Both the position numbers and the translations under genes were made by a program. DNA of 47,642 nt, taken from an uncultured Treponema sp. (GTDB taxonomy: Bacteria; Spirochaetota; Spirochaetia; Treponematales; Treponemataceae). Shown piece by piece: positions 17,021 through 24,911 of the stretch (position 1 is the first letter of the stretch; the number at the start of each line of letters is the position of its first letter). The stretch is taken from positions 1 through 47,642 of the forward strand of contig CAMHMJ010000025.1 of assembly GCA_946186185.1 (NCBI GenBank), in the 5' to 3' direction. The notes beneath the pieces are model-generated. The model worked only from the letters and a program-made list of their open reading frames with translations, had not been told where the DNA came from and did no database searches.

Positions 17021-17170
17021 TTGCAGGTTTTGAAGCGGAGCGAACGCACGGAAAAGGCGAGCAGTGCGGAGCGTTTTCCGTGAAAAGCCGCCAGGACGGC
17101 GGCGACAGTGAGCGAAGCCGGCATGAAAGGAGGCGACAGGAAGTCGCTGACTGGAATGCCAAAACCTGCA
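17021..17170. repeat. 150-bp hairpin-rich element bounded by TGCAGGTTTTG / CAAAACCTGCA
   Basis: An 11-bp perfect inverted repeat (17021-17031, 17160-17170), itself tRNA-Asn T-arm sequence, bounds a GC-rich stretch. Internal palindromes are CACGGAAAA/TTTTCCGTG, GCCGCC/GGCGGC and GCGAC/GTCGC. No credible gene is present; a minus-strand frame here is an artefact of the GC-rich repeats. Confidence 0.6.
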
Positions 17171-17179
17171 GCAGCCGAA
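17160..17179 (+). repeat. duplicated 3' end of tRNA-Asn
   Basis: CAAAACCTGCAGCAGCCGAA is identical to 16939-16958, the T-arm, acceptor end and first bases after the tRNA. The copies are 221 bp apart and each is followed by a terminator hairpin. No 5' part of a tRNA precedes this copy, so it is not a functional gene. It resembles an att-type direct repeat or a decayed tRNA duplicate. Confidence 0.75.
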
Positions 17180-17207
17180 GGGTCTGATAAGTTCAGGCCC
17201 TTTTTTT
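17180..17207 (+). terminator. second terminator after the tRNA 3' duplicate
   Basis: GGGTCTGA pairs with TCAGGCCC (one G-T pair) around TAAGT, followed by seven T residues. Its placement copies that of the tRNA-Asn terminator. Confidence 0.8.
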
Positions 17208-17261
17208 ATTAACGTAAAATTATTTTTACTAAAGACAAATCAGGTTTTGAACCAAATGGAC

Positions 17262-19553
17262 TTATCTCAAAATCTCTTCTACCGTCTCTTTAATCGGTTT
17301 GTCGTCGTAGAGCCAGGCGTACATGGAGGAGGCGCCGGTGAGCTTGCGGCCGTATTCGCGGGTTTCGTCGTAGGGGGCGATTTCCAGAAACAGGTCCATT
17401 GGAAGGGATTTTTTCTGGGCAACCCAGCGGCGGATTCTCGTGATTCCGGTATTGTAGGAGAGCAGGGCCTGAATCTGGGAGCTGTTCAGGCGGCGTAAAA
17501 GTTCAGCAAGGTAGAAGGCGCCGAACTCGATGTTTGTTTCTGCGTCCCGTAAATCGAATTCTTTGATTTTCAGTTTTCGGGCAACATCCCCGGCGGTGGA
17601 ATCCATAAGCTGGGTGAGTCCAACGGCGCTTGCAAAGCTTTTTACATCCTTATCAAAAAAACTTTCACTTCGGATAAGGCCGTACAAAAGAGCCTCTGGG
17701 ATTTCATATCTTTGTGCCGCTTCGTCTATGAGGGAGCGGTAGTCCTTTGGGAAGAGCAGCTTTAATTCTTCCTTTGTAATGTTTCTGTCGCTTTTTTTGA
17801 CCGCTTTAGCCGCCATTCTGAGAGCCTGAGGATAGTATTTCGGGTAATTTTTCCCGCATTCATTAAGGAATGAAGAAAGGGTAGTGATACAGTCCATGGA
17901 TAAAATGGAACCGGTGGAAGTCAATTTTACGAATTCCGGATAGATTTTATCTGCAAAGCCAAAATCGGCATATCCCCGCAAAAGGATTTCGGCGTCCCGG
18001 TCGATTTTTTCGGTTTTTTCGCTGTCCAGAAGTCTTGTTTTGCAAAGAAATTTTTCGATTTCTTTTTCGCTGATTTCAAGGCGGGAAATTGCGCTTACCA
18101 TGTAGTAATAGTCACCGCCGGAGCTTAAAGCCTGGTAAAAAAGGGCCTGGCTCGTATCCTCTTTTGAATACACGCTTTCATCCGCCATTTTTTCCTGCAA
18201 AAGACGGGCAGAAATATAGGCGTATCGGCTTACCATGTAGTCTGAAGCGTACCCCTTTATGCTTTTGTAGATTTTGTAAAACTCGTTCCACTTTCCTTCT
18301 GTTAAAAGCAGGTTGGAAAGAAGATCCAGAAGATCGTCAAAATACGAAGCATCGTTCCAGCTTTTTGCATATTCCTGAACAGCCGCGCAGCCGGCGCTGG
18401 TATTTCTTCGGATTTTTAATTTCAATATGTACCAGAGGGCGTTGTCCTTTTTTGTTCCGTCGGAAGTGCACTCCATGGCTTTTTTGTATGCATTTTCAGC
18501 CTTGGAAAAATATTCTCCCGCCAGATCGTACAGCCGCCCTGCGTAAAAGTTGAAGTAAAAGTCTTCTTCGCCGGAAGAGCCGTAAGCCGGCGTAAAAACT
18601 GCTCCGTACGGGCTCTGGTGCGCTTCTTCAGCTTTGTTTTTTTCATTCAGAAAGGCAAGGTAGTTTTCAAGAATTCTTGCATTCTGAAGATAGTTTTTGT
18701 TTCCGTATACTAAAGTTTTTCCGATATCCGAGCAGAATTGAGAAGGAATGAAGGCCAGGGGAACGGCGAAAGAACCGGTTCCAGTATTATTGAGCGCTGC
18801 CATACTTCCGACAGGATTTTGTGCAACTACGCTTTCCCTGAAAATCTGAAAGATTTCCGGAACTTCATCCACAATTTCAGAATACTGGCGTTTTTTTGCC
18901 TTCATTCTGAAGTTGAGCAGGGTTTTCTGAGCTTCAGAAAGGCTTTCTTCCATATAATTTGAATAATCGTTGTAAAAATTCTGGTGTTCCGTGGAAAGTG
19001 AACATTCCATGAACCATTTAAACATTTCATCCAAAAGCCGGCTGTCATTCTTTTCTTTCATTGAGCGAAGGCGCAGGGCAATAAGCGCTGAACTTGCAGC
19101 GGAAAAATCCAGGCCATTTGTAAAAAAAATCACTCTTGAATATTCCCGGCTGGAATAGTAGTCCTTGACTGCAAAAAGCAGAGCATCTTCATCTTTGTAT
19201 TTTTCAAGGTAAAGGTCTTCCATTTCTATGCGGTTTTTCTGGTTTTGAAGTAAAATCAGGTTTTCATAGCTTCGTCGGGCGCACCAGCTGCTTCCTTTTT
19301 TTACGCAGAGAGAAAAGTTTTTTTGTGCTTCCGGAATTGTACCGTTTTCAAGATTTTTGAGTCCAAGAAAATAATGAATGTCGTTTCCGTATTTTTTCTG
19401 AAGAGTATAGGCCGGTCTTTTGCAGGAAGTAAATGTAAGGCAGAATGCAAAAAAAAGAAGAAGTGCATTGCCGGGAGTTTTTATGCCGGCTGTTTTATTC
19501 CAGAGTTTGAAGCTTTTTGAGTTTTTATGCGATTTCATATGGTGCATGTTCAT
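17262..19553 (-). CDS. lytic transglycosylase lipoprotein (Slt family)
   Basis: This 763-residue protein cleaves peptidoglycan. The N-terminus has a long basic leader and then a hydrophobic stretch ending FTSC, a lipoprotein site that would anchor it to a membrane in the periplasm. The middle (about 60-600) is helical and TPR-like, as in soluble lytic transglycosylases. The C-terminal SLT domain (about 620-750) carries the catalytic Glu in LIRSESFF (near 628), ASAVGLTQLM and ALLSYNTGITRIRRWV. Start ATG 19553 is the outermost; in-frame ATGs at 19547 and 19538 are alternatives. No strong Shine-Dalgarno is seen, and a TATATT ends 11 nt before the start. The LysM gene lies upstream on the same strand, separated by a terminator. 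Confidence 0.9.
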   Translation of the reverse strand: MNMHHMKSHKNSKSFKLWNKTAGIKTPGNALLLFFAFCLTFTSCKRPAYTLQKKYGNDIHYFLGLKNLENGTIPEAQKNFSLCVKKGSSWCARRSYENLILLQNQKNRIEMEDLYLEKYKDEDALLFAVKDYYSSREYSRVIFFTNGLDFSAASSALIALRLRSMKEKNDSRLLDEMFKWFMECSLSTEHQNFYNDYSNYMEESLSEAQKTLLNFRMKAKKRQYSEIVDEVPEIFQIFRESVVAQNPVGSMAALNNTGTGSFAVPLAFIPSQFCSDIGKTLVYGNKNYLQNARILENYLAFLNEKNKAEEAHQSPYGAVFTPAYGSSGEEDFYFNFYAGRLYDLAGEYFSKAENAYKKAMECTSDGTKKDNALWYILKLKIRRNTSAGCAAVQEYAKSWNDASYFDDLLDLLSNLLLTEGKWNEFYKIYKSIKGYASDYMVSRYAYISARLLQEKMADESVYSKEDTSQALFYQALSSGGDYYYMVSAISRLEISEKEIEKFLCKTRLLDSEKTEKIDRDAEILLRGYADFGFADKIYPEFVKLTSTGSILSMDCITTLSSFLNECGKNYPKYYPQALRMAAKAVKKSDRNITKEELKLLFPKDYRSLIDEAAQRYEIPEALLYGLIRSESFFDKDVKSFASAVGLTQLMDSTAGDVARKLKIKEFDLRDAETNIEFGAFYLAELLRRLNSSQIQALLSYNTGITRIRRWVAQKKSLPMDLFLEIAPYDETREYGRKLTGASSMYAWLYDDKPIKETVEEILR

Positions 19554-19565
19554 AACTTTTTAATA

Positions 19566-19612
19566 ATATAAAAATTAAGGCTGCCTTGCAATGTGATTTG
19601 TAAGACAGCCTT
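19566..19612 (-). terminator. terminator of the LysM gene
   Basis: On the minus strand AAGGCTG and CAGCCTT pair (19577-19612) with an inner extension CTTGCAA/TTTGTAAG, followed by AATTTTTATATT. The stem core AAGGCTG matches that of the terminator at 22253-22296 on the other side of the gene. Confidence 0.75.
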
Positions 19613-19635
19613 ATCTTATTTACCGCAATCAAATA

Positions 19636-22089
19636 TTACTGCTGCGGAAGTTCAATCCAGGTTCCGGAAATAATTACATCCGGATTCTTGATTCCGTTGT
19701 ACCGTGCAATCATGTGATATTTCCACGGATTTTTGTAGTATGCGTCGGCAATATCCCAGAGGGTGTCGCCCCACTTGATTTTATACTTAATCGTTTTTGG
19801 TTTTTCCGGCTCTTTTGGAGGCTCCGGAACAACGGTTTCAACAACTTCCGGCTCGGTGATTACTACGATTTCATCTTCCTTTGCTGAAGTATCAGGAATT
19901 TCCGGCTCCGGTTCAGGCTCTGGTTCCGGTTTTTTTTCTTCTTTTACAACAGGAACAGGAGCAGCCTGGTCTTTTGCATTTTTCTTTCCAAGAAGATTGT
20001 ATTTTGAAGGAACGATGAAGAGCAGAAGAAGAACAGCGATTATACAGATTATTGCGCAGATTACGCAGATAATGACCGGAACCTTTGTTTTCTTGCGAAC
20101 ATCCTGGTCATCATTGGTCTGGTATGGAGTTCCCTGCTTTGTTTCCTTGTCGTAAAGGCCGTCAAAATCAAGTCCTGCAGAAACAGGAACCGGGTCAATG
20201 GTTGCATCCTTTGACGCTTCTGCATTGTTTTCTGAGTCATCAAAGTCCGGAAGACCAAATGGATCTTCTTCCTGTGCAGAAGTAGTGTCAGCGGAACCGC
20301 CTTCATCACCAAAATCAGGAAGTGCGAAGGGATCATCTGATTCTGAAGGATTATCAACGACGGTTGTGTCGCCGGCATTTTCGTCCAGGTCTGGAAGTGC
20401 AAACGGGTCTTCTTCTGTGGTTGAGGAATTGTCAAAGGCTGTTGCGTCCCCTGCATTTTCATCAAGGTCAGGAAGCCCAAAAGGATCTTCCTCAGTATCT
20501 GCTGAAGTGTCAGAAACTGTTGTGTCCCCTGCATTATCATCAAGGTCAGGAAGTGCAAAAGGATCCTCTTCCTGCACCTGAGTTTCATCTGCTGCAACCT
20601 TGTCTGAAGAGTTGCCGTCGGTCTGTTCTGTAGTGGCAAACGGGTCTTCGTCCATATCCGGAAGGGCAAAAGGATCTTCTTCAGAAGTCTCGCCGACAGA
20701 TCCGTTTTCTGCTGCATCTGCGGGTTCGTCACCAAAATTGAAGTCCAGATTATTGTCCAGTTCGGAGTCTTCCGGAAGGGCGGTGCCTGCGAAAGTATCC
20801 GAATCCCCTGAGGTTTCTGATTCAAAGCCGGAGTCAGCATCGGTAAATGAATCTGCCGGGCTGTCTGTGACAGTTTCGTCAGATTCGTCTGCAGTTTCCG
20901 GGAAGTCGATTGTATCAGAAGCAGCTTCTCCGCTGTTATCGTATTCAGCTTCGTCTCCCATTCCCTTGATTGCGTCGGCCTTGCTTGCCATTGCATCAGA
21001 GAGAACTTCGGTGTCCTGCTTGTTTTCTTCTTCTTTTCGTTTTGCCATCATTCGGGCAAGAAGTCCGCCGCCTACAGCACCTGCGGCAACTCCAGCCGCA
21101 ACAGCGCCGGCATTTGATCCGGATTTTTCTTCCGGTTCTGTTTCTTCAGTTTTGGTTTCGTCACCTGCATCGGTTGCGGTATTGGCGGCAATCTCGCTTT
21201 CGTCAATTGTGTCAGGAATGAGGTCGTCATCTGCGGCGTCGTTATTAAAATCGTCAGCAGGCATTTCTTCCCCGGCAAATTCCTCGTCTTCCATTTCACC
21301 GGAAATAAGGTCGTTCAAAGGTGCAAGTTCGTCGGCTGTAAGGGTGTCTGTTTCTGATTCATCTGCAAAGCCCGCATCCGGAACTGTGCTGTCGCTTCCA
21401 AAGTCATCCGGGAGGGCAAAGTCATCGCTTGAAAGTGTGTCGCCGGAAAGGTCGTTGCCTGCAGGTTCATCGCCTGCTGCTTCGCTGTCCGGAAGCGCAA
21501 AATCGTCGTTTGCAAGACTGTCGCCGGAAGATTCGTCTACAGCTGGCATTTCAGCAGTCTGGGTTTCGCTTCCAAAGTCATCCGGGAGGTCAAAATCTGC
21601 ATCGGAAAGGGTGTCTTCTGGGAGTTCAAATTCTTCTCCATTAAAATCGTCGCTTACAAGGGTGTCGTCGGAGATTTCCGGCTCTTCCATTGTGGCGTCA
21701 GAAGCGGTTGTTCCGTCCAGCTTTACATCGTAATTTGTAGGTTCAAGGCGTTCTTCAAGAGTTCGTGAAACCAGAGTGATATCGGCGTTGCTTGTGGCTC
21801 CGGTTTCCGGGTCATTCATATCTGCGGAAAGCTTGTTATTTTCGTCCAGCTTGATTTTCAGCGGAATATCTACGCTTCCGTTGGGGTGCGCGTTTAGGTT
21901 ATCAATTTGAAGTGAGTCAATGTATTCTGCGTCTTCCATTGTTCCGGTTGAAGAGCGGTAAAGGTCAACTACAATCCGGGTCTGGTTATCCCGCACCGTG
22001 GTGAGACCAAGATTTTTGTTTCCCGCCTTTCCATCTTCCATGATTGGATAAAATGAACCGTCCGCTAATCGGATTCCTATCTGCTTCAT
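19636..22089 (-). CDS. single-pass membrane LysM protein with Hsp70-substrate-domain-like N-terminus
   Basis: This 817-residue protein has no signal peptide. Residues 1-115 resemble the Hsp70/DnaK substrate-binding beta-sandwich (GLTTVRDNQTRIVVDLY, then VDIPLKIKLDENNKLSADM), though no ATPase domain is present. A highly acidic region follows (about 115-650), with a Gly/Ala-rich segment near 325-345. At least five repeats of about 30 residues are built on EEDPFALPDLDENAGDTT (about 466-626). One strong transmembrane helix (about 668-690) precedes a Pro/Glu-rich linker and a C-terminal LysM domain (IKWGDTLWDIADAYY, about 763-816). The likely topology is N-terminus in the cytoplasm and LysM in the periplasm on peptidoglycan. 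ATG 22089 has a GAGG site. The Hsp70 likeness is by eye. Confidence 0.82.
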   Translation of the reverse strand: MKQIGIRLADGSFYPIMEDGKAGNKNLGLTTVRDNQTRIVVDLYRSSTGTMEDAEYIDSLQIDNLNAHPNGSVDIPLKIKLDENNKLSADMNDPETGATSNADITLVSRTLEERLEPTNYDVKLDGTTASDATMEEPEISDDTLVSDDFNGEEFELPEDTLSDADFDLPDDFGSETQTAEMPAVDESSGDSLANDDFALPDSEAAGDEPAGNDLSGDTLSSDDFALPDDFGSDSTVPDAGFADESETDTLTADELAPLNDLISGEMEDEEFAGEEMPADDFNNDAADDDLIPDTIDESEIAANTATDAGDETKTEETEPEEKSGSNAGAVAAGVAAGAVGGGLLARMMAKRKEEENKQDTEVLSDAMASKADAIKGMGDEAEYDNSGEAASDTIDFPETADESDETVTDSPADSFTDADSGFESETSGDSDTFAGTALPEDSELDNNLDFNFGDEPADAAENGSVGETSEEDPFALPDMDEDPFATTEQTDGNSSDKVAADETQVQEEDPFALPDLDDNAGDTTVSDTSADTEEDPFGLPDLDENAGDATAFDNSSTTEEDPFALPDLDENAGDTTVVDNPSESDDPFALPDFGDEGGSADTTSAQEEDPFGLPDFDDSENNAEASKDATIDPVPVSAGLDFDGLYDKETKQGTPYQTNDDQDVRKKTKVPVIICVICAIICIIAVLLLLFIVPSKYNLLGKKNAKDQAAPVPVVKEEKKPEPEPEPEPEIPDTSAKEDEIVVITEPEVVETVVPEPPKEPEKPKTIKYKIKWGDTLWDIADAYYKNPWKYHMIARYNGIKNPDVIISGTWIELPQQ
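20200..20700 (-). repeat. intragenic DPFALPDLD repeats in the LysM protein
   Basis: Units of roughly 90 bp encode variants of EEDPF(A/G)LPD(L/F/M)D(E/D)NAGD with Thr/Ser-rich spacers. Diverged forms (DDFALPDDFGSD) extend further toward the N-terminus at 21370-21610. Such repeats are prone to length change. Confidence 0.8.
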
Positions 22090-22247
22090 AAACGCCTCGC
22101 TAAATTAAAAATGGTTCTACCTTTAGATTATCGGATGAAATCTTCATTTTCGCCACTTTTTTCTATAATAAAATGAACTGTGCAGGATGGTGGAAAAATC
22201 AGGCTGGAGGAAGCCAGCGTTTCAACCGGGCTTCAGTTTATTTTGAT

Positions 22248-22296
22248 AAAAAAAGGCTGTCCATTTTGAAGTTTAATAAACCTCTCGGACAGCCTT
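22248..22296 (-). terminator. terminator of the secreted YD-repeat gene
   Basis: On the minus strand AAGGCTGTCC pairs with GGACAGCCTT (10 bp, 22253-22296), followed by a T7 run (22248-22254). It lies just after the stop of the gene ending at 22318. A smaller hairpin GCTGG/CCAGC occurs at 22203-22218. The remainder of 22090-22317 is the upstream region of the LysM gene. Confidence 0.88.
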
Positions 22297-22317
22297 GTTT
22301 TGGTCAGCTATTCAGAA

Positions 22318-23166
22318 TTACTTCTGGTCAACAGTGTTGTAGTCGTAGATGAACTCTGTCATGCTGGACATTTCATTTACTGTAGTACCGAACTTTCTAA
22401 GAACAGTGTAACCTGTTACCTTTGAGCAGTTTCCAAAGGAATCGATTTTTACAAGAGAGCGTTTTGCAATCTTGTTTTCTGAATCGTAGGAGGTTACTTC
22501 AGAAAGAGTGTTGTCTGCAGCGTAGCGGAAAACATCCTTTGATTTTACAGCGCCGGTTGAATCAAAGTAAGTGATGGAGTCCTTCAGGTTTGCAGCGTTG
22601 TATGAGTAGGTGCGCTCTTCATCCAGAGTTCCGTCGCCGAAATACTCGTATTCATGTTCAATTCTGTTTGAATCGTCGTATTTGTAGATGATTTTCCAGA
22701 CAAGCACGCCTTCAGAGTTGTAATAGCTTTCGTCCGTAAGGTTTGCCCCTGTGTATCCGTAAATTGTTTTTCCCTTCAGGAAGCCGCCCTTAGTAAATTC
22801 AGAGCAGTCTGCCTTCCGGTTGTCCTTGTAGGAAAGGGCTGTATTCCAGATCTGCACATTGTCTGCATCGTAACAAACCTGAGCCGTCATGTTTCCCATG
22901 GCGTCGTAAGTATTCACGATTTTGTTTACCAGAACGTCGCGAGGAGTAAGCTCTGAGGATTCAAGGAGCTTTCCCTGTTCGTCGTATTTGTAAACGATTT
23001 TTGAACTTGGTGTACGGAAATATTCACCGAATTTTGAAACGATTGTAAAATCCGTTCTTGTTACTGTTTTAGCTTTTGTTTTAAGAGCTGCTCCAGATGC
23101 TATATCATAGGCAAAAAGAGAGGACGCAATTGCGCCTGCGAGTACAATACTCAATACCTTTTTCAT
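22318..23166 (-). CDS. secreted protein with YD/RHS-like repeats
   Basis: This 282-residue exported protein has a signal peptide (MKKVLSIVLAGAIASSLFA). The mature part is a series of short beta motifs of about 35-40 residues of the form YxYDxxGxLxExxxY (YKYDEQGKLLES, NTYDAMGNMTAQ, YKYDDSNRIEHEYEYFGDG, YSYNAANLKDSITYFDSTG). This looks like a small relative of the YD repeats of RHS proteins, but there is no toxin domain. Function is unknown. GGAGG lies 6 nt before ATG 23166 and the promoter is near-consensus, so it may be well expressed. It is divergent from the LysR gene, whose start is 68 bp away, which raises the possibility of regulation by it. Confidence 0.75.
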   Translation of the reverse strand: MKKVLSIVLAGAIASSLFAYDIASGAALKTKAKTVTRTDFTIVSKFGEYFRTPSSKIVYKYDEQGKLLESSELTPRDVLVNKIVNTYDAMGNMTAQVCYDADNVQIWNTALSYKDNRKADCSEFTKGGFLKGKTIYGYTGANLTDESYYNSEGVLVWKIIYKYDDSNRIEHEYEYFGDGTLDEERTYSYNAANLKDSITYFDSTGAVKSKDVFRYAADNTLSEVTSYDSENKIAKRSLVKIDSFGNCSKVTGYTVLRKFGTTVNEMSSMTEFIYDYNTVDQK

Positions 23167-23192
23167 AAGTCCTCCATAAATATTATCCCCCT

Positions 23193-23222
23193 ATTATAGA
23201 CTTAATGACGGTAATTTGTCAA
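23193..23222 (-). promoter_or_regulatory. promoter of the secreted YD-repeat gene (TTGACA-N18-TATAAT)
   Basis: Both hexamers are perfect consensus on the minus strand (TTGACA 23217-23222, TATAAT 23193-23198) with an 18-nt spacer. The -35 lies 12 bp from the divergent LysR start codon, so any regulator bound there would affect both genes. Confidence 0.75.
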
Positions 23223-23234
23223 AATATATATTGT

Positions 23235-24158
23235 ATGGATTTGTATGAATTGCGGGCATTTCTGGTTCTGCAGGAGCAGCTGCATTACGCCCGGGCGGCT
23301 TCCAGACTGAACATGAGCCCTTCAGCACTTTCCCGGATTGTAACTCGGCTTGAAGAAGAGCTGGATACTCCCCTGATAGACCGGTCAAGCCGCTCTGTAA
23401 AGCTTACTGAAAACGGAAAGCAGTTTGCTGAATTTGCCCGGGAAACCCTGGAGAGGGAACAGGAGCTTAAGTCCGTATTTATGGGAGAAAAGGGCGAGGT
23501 TTCAGGAATTCTGAATGTGTACGCTTCCGTTACTGCCTGCTATATGATTCTTCCTCTTTTTATAAAAAAACTTTCAGAAAAATATCCGCTGATAAAGCTT
23601 TCTGTTCAGACCGGAGACCCGGCTGGGGCAATTCAGGCGGTTCGGGACGGCAGCGCTTCCCTTGCAGTTGCCGCAATTCCGGAGGATTCCCTTTCCTATC
23701 TGGAAACTATAAAGTGTGTACGGACGCCTCTGGTTTACGCCGCATCCAAGGACGGACCATATACAAGCGTAAGCGGTTCGCCTCAGGATATTCTTTCTTC
23801 AACACCGATTGTTCTTCCGAAAAACGGCATTGCCCGGGAACGCTTTGACCGCTGGACAAAATCCCGGAATGTTCACCCGATAATCGCGGCGGAAACGGAA
23901 GGAAACGAAGCGATTCTCGCAATTGCCCAGCTGGGCCTTGGAATCGGCCTTGTGCCTCAGCTTGTTCTGGAGAGCGCTCCTTATAAAAACTCCTTTGTGA
24001 TTCACAGCGCCGGCAACACCATGGGCTATTACGATGTTGGCTTTATCCGCCGCTCGGAGTTGTACGGTTCAAAGGGCAGCCGCTTAATTCAGAAGGCGGT
24101 GGGGGATGTGCTTTCTTCAATTTCAAAGGAGGATTTTGTTCGCTATGACGGAAAATGA
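23235..24158 (+). CDS. LysR-family transcriptional regulator, IlvY-like
   Basis: This 307-residue regulator has an N-terminal winged helix-turn-helix (residues 1-60: ELRAFLVLQEQLHYARAASR, SPSALSRIVTRLEEEL) and a C-terminal effector-binding domain (about 90-300). The segment SGILNVYASVTACYMILPLF and the following TGDPAGAIQAV resemble E. coli IlvY, which senses acetolactate and activates ilvC. No ilv gene is nearby, so the target is open. The divergent secreted gene is the obvious candidate. ATG 23235 begins the usual MDLYELRAF; a longer in-frame start at 23205 overlaps the divergent promoter and is less likely. No Shine-Dalgarno is visible. The gene overlaps the next one by 14 nt. Confidence 0.9.
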   Translation: MDLYELRAFLVLQEQLHYARAASRLNMSPSALSRIVTRLEEELDTPLIDRSSRSVKLTENGKQFAEFARETLEREQELKSVFMGEKGEVSGILNVYASVTACYMILPLFIKKLSEKYPLIKLSVQTGDPAGAIQAVRDGSASLAVAAIPEDSLSYLETIKCVRTPLVYAASKDGPYTSVSGSPQDILSSTPIVLPKNGIARERFDRWTKSRNVHPIIAAETEGNEAILAIAQLGLGIGLVPQLVLESAPYKNSFVIHSAGNTMGYYDVGFIRRSELYGSKGSRLIQKAVGDVLSSISKEDFVRYDGK

Positions 24159-24894
24159 GTGGAATAGTTTTTGTTCTTTCAGGGATGATTTTAAGAAAAA
24201 AATAGAAGAGTGGAAGACTGTTGCACCGGAAATTGCAAGGCTTTCAAAAGATGCGTCTTTGAAGGACACGCCCGCCTATCCTCTTGAAAATCCTCTGGTT
24301 TACAACACCGCCCTTGATGAAATACAAAAAGATGACTGTATCCGCCTTATTGTAATCGGGGATAATCCTGGCAAAAACGAGCAGCTTTCAAAAAATCAGA
24401 AATACCTTGTGGGTCAGTCCGGAAAGCTGGCAGAGGGCTTTTTTAAGAAAAATGGAGAACTTGGGGTGGATTTCAGGAAAAATGTAATAATTCTGAACAA
24501 AACTCCCGTTCACACAGCAAAAACCGGGCATTTAAAATATCTTATGAAAAATGGAAGCCCAGAGCTTTGTACTATTATAGAAGAAAGTCAAAAATGGATG
24601 GCAGAAAGGACGGCCCTTCTTCATAAATCTCTTGAAAGCTGTTCTTTGTGGCTGGTGGGTTATTCTGAACTGAAGAAAAATGGCATTTTCAAGGTTTACC
24701 GGGACGGTCTTTTTGCTTCCTATGGTGAAGGAAACGGCGGTGCTTATGACCGGCTTTTTGTGTACCAGCATTTTTCCATGAACAGTTTTACCCGGGATAT
24801 TAAAAAGTTTATGGAAGCACATTCTGCGCTGAGCCTGGAACAGGCACTGAAGGAACTTGGAAGGGCGCATAGGGATGAAATATTTGGGGTGTAG
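24145..24894 (+). CDS. uracil-DNA glycosylase-superfamily-like protein
   Basis: This 249-residue protein has the motif pattern of the UDG superfamily. VIGDNPGKNEQLS near residue 70 resembles the water-activating loop, YLVGQSGKL is the GxAGxLL-like part, NKTPVHT lies near 118, and a late YQHFSMNS near 207 sits where the leucine-loop HPS motif is found. It could excise damaged bases, but the motifs deviate from the classical families, and another UDG-fold activity is possible. ATG 24145 has AAAGGAGG upstream at a long spacing of 11 nt. It overlaps the LysR stop by 14 nt, so translation is probably coupled. Confidence 0.62.
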   Translation: MTENEWNSFCSFRDDFKKKIEEWKTVAPEIARLSKDASLKDTPAYPLENPLVYNTALDEIQKDDCIRLIVIGDNPGKNEQLSKNQKYLVGQSGKLAEGFFKKNGELGVDFRKNVIILNKTPVHTAKTGHLKYLMKNGSPELCTIIEESQKWMAERTALLHKSLESCSLWLVGYSELKKNGIFKVYRDGLFASYGEGNGGAYDRLFVYQHFSMNSFTRDIKKFMEAHSALSLEQALKELGRAHRDEIFGV

Positions 24895-24911
24895 GAATAA
24901 CTGCTTCCTAA

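Noticed and set aside
16938..17162. Minus-strand frame in the tRNA-Asn downstream region
   Set aside because: It is made of short GC-rich palindromes and the tRNA itself; no start signal.
17160..17179. A second functional tRNA-Asn
   Set aside because: Only the T-arm 3' half and acceptor end are present; there is no D-arm, anticodon arm or 5' acceptor strand.
20061..20996. Minus-strand 311-codon frame inside the LysM gene
   Set aside because: It is a frame-shifted reading of the same repetitive codons, Gln/Leu/Thr-rich with no recognisable domain.
20600..21733. Long plus-strand frame (377 codons) opposite the LysM gene
   Set aside because: It is the antisense of the acidic repeat region; its Ser/Ala-rich product mirrors GAA/GAT-rich codons and has no ribosome site or domain.
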